From the NCBI GenBank assembly GCA_964582875.1, contig CAZOTZ010000086.1, positions 1 to 5,843 of the forward strand: DNA of 5,843 bases. The letters run 5' to 3'. The notes under the pieces are model-generated. The model was not told where the DNA came from and did no database searches. It saw only the letters and a program-made list of their open reading frames with translations. Position 1 is the first letter of the stretch, and the number at the start of each line of letters is the position of its first letter. Shown here one piece after another: positions 5,799 to 5,843 of the stretch. The translations under genes and the position numbers were made by a program. The stretch comes from JAADDV01 sp964582875. GTDB taxonomy: Bacteria; Aquificota; Aquificia; Aquificales; Hydrogenothermaceae.

Positions 5799-5843
5799 AT
5801 GAGAAAAGAGATAGGAAAAAAAGAAGAAGCAGTGAAGTCTTTA
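5799..5843 (+). CDS. Start of an unidentified gene, cut off by the window
   Basis: ATG 5799-5801 opens a frame of 15 codons (MRKEIGKKEEAVKSL) that runs off the end. It starts one base after the rodA stop and has a Shine-Dalgarno-like GGGGAAG at a suitable distance, so it is probably a sixth cotranscribed gene. The visible residues are charged and likely helical, with no signal peptide or membrane segment. Too little is present to name a product. Confidence 0.6.
   Translation, partial: MRKEIGKKEEAVKSL

Overview
This window is a low-GC (by eye about one third G+C) bacterial stretch carrying the core cell-elongation machinery (Rod complex, or elongasome) as one tight operon, with an unrelated-looking coiled-coil gene pointing the other way at the left edge. 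Arginine is coded almost only by AGA/AGG and isoleucine very often by ATA. The proteins are rich in Lys, Ile and Glu and poor in Cys. That pattern suits a low-GC thermophile, and I lean towards Aquificota (Hydrogenothermaceae-like). This is inference from composition and general protein feel, not from a database match. PBP2, RodA and MreBCD together mean a rod-shaped, walled bacterium.

Layout. Bases 1-527 (minus strand) hold the 5' part of a gene for a small protein with two heptad-repeat coiled coils around a glycine-rich hydrophobic segment; its 3' end lies beyond the window. Bases 528-636 are a 109-bp divergent control region with candidate promoters for both directions, a small palindrome and a leader hairpin. 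From 637 on, everything reads on the plus strand: mreB (637-1686), mreC (1708-2490), mreD (2487-2942), mrdA/PBP2 (2923-4716), rodA (4703-5797), and the first 15 codons of another gene (5799 to the window end). The largest gap inside the operon is 21 nt (mreB-mreC). The next three junctions overlap by 4, 20 and 14 nt, and the last has a 1-nt gap. I see no terminator anywhere in the operon.

How the genes work together. MreB forms actin-like filaments on the inner face of the cytoplasmic membrane. MreC and MreD link these to the periplasmic enzymes and activate them. RodA (SEDS glycosyltransferase) polymerises lipid II and PBP2 (class B transpeptidase) cross-links the strands. All active-site signatures I could look for are present, so the five genes look intact. 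RodZ is not recognisable here.

No mobile element, CRISPR array, tRNA or rRNA was seen. The items most worth a second look are the divergent coiled-coil protein, a hairpin whose loop holds the mreB stop codon, and a Cys pair near the PBP2 active site.
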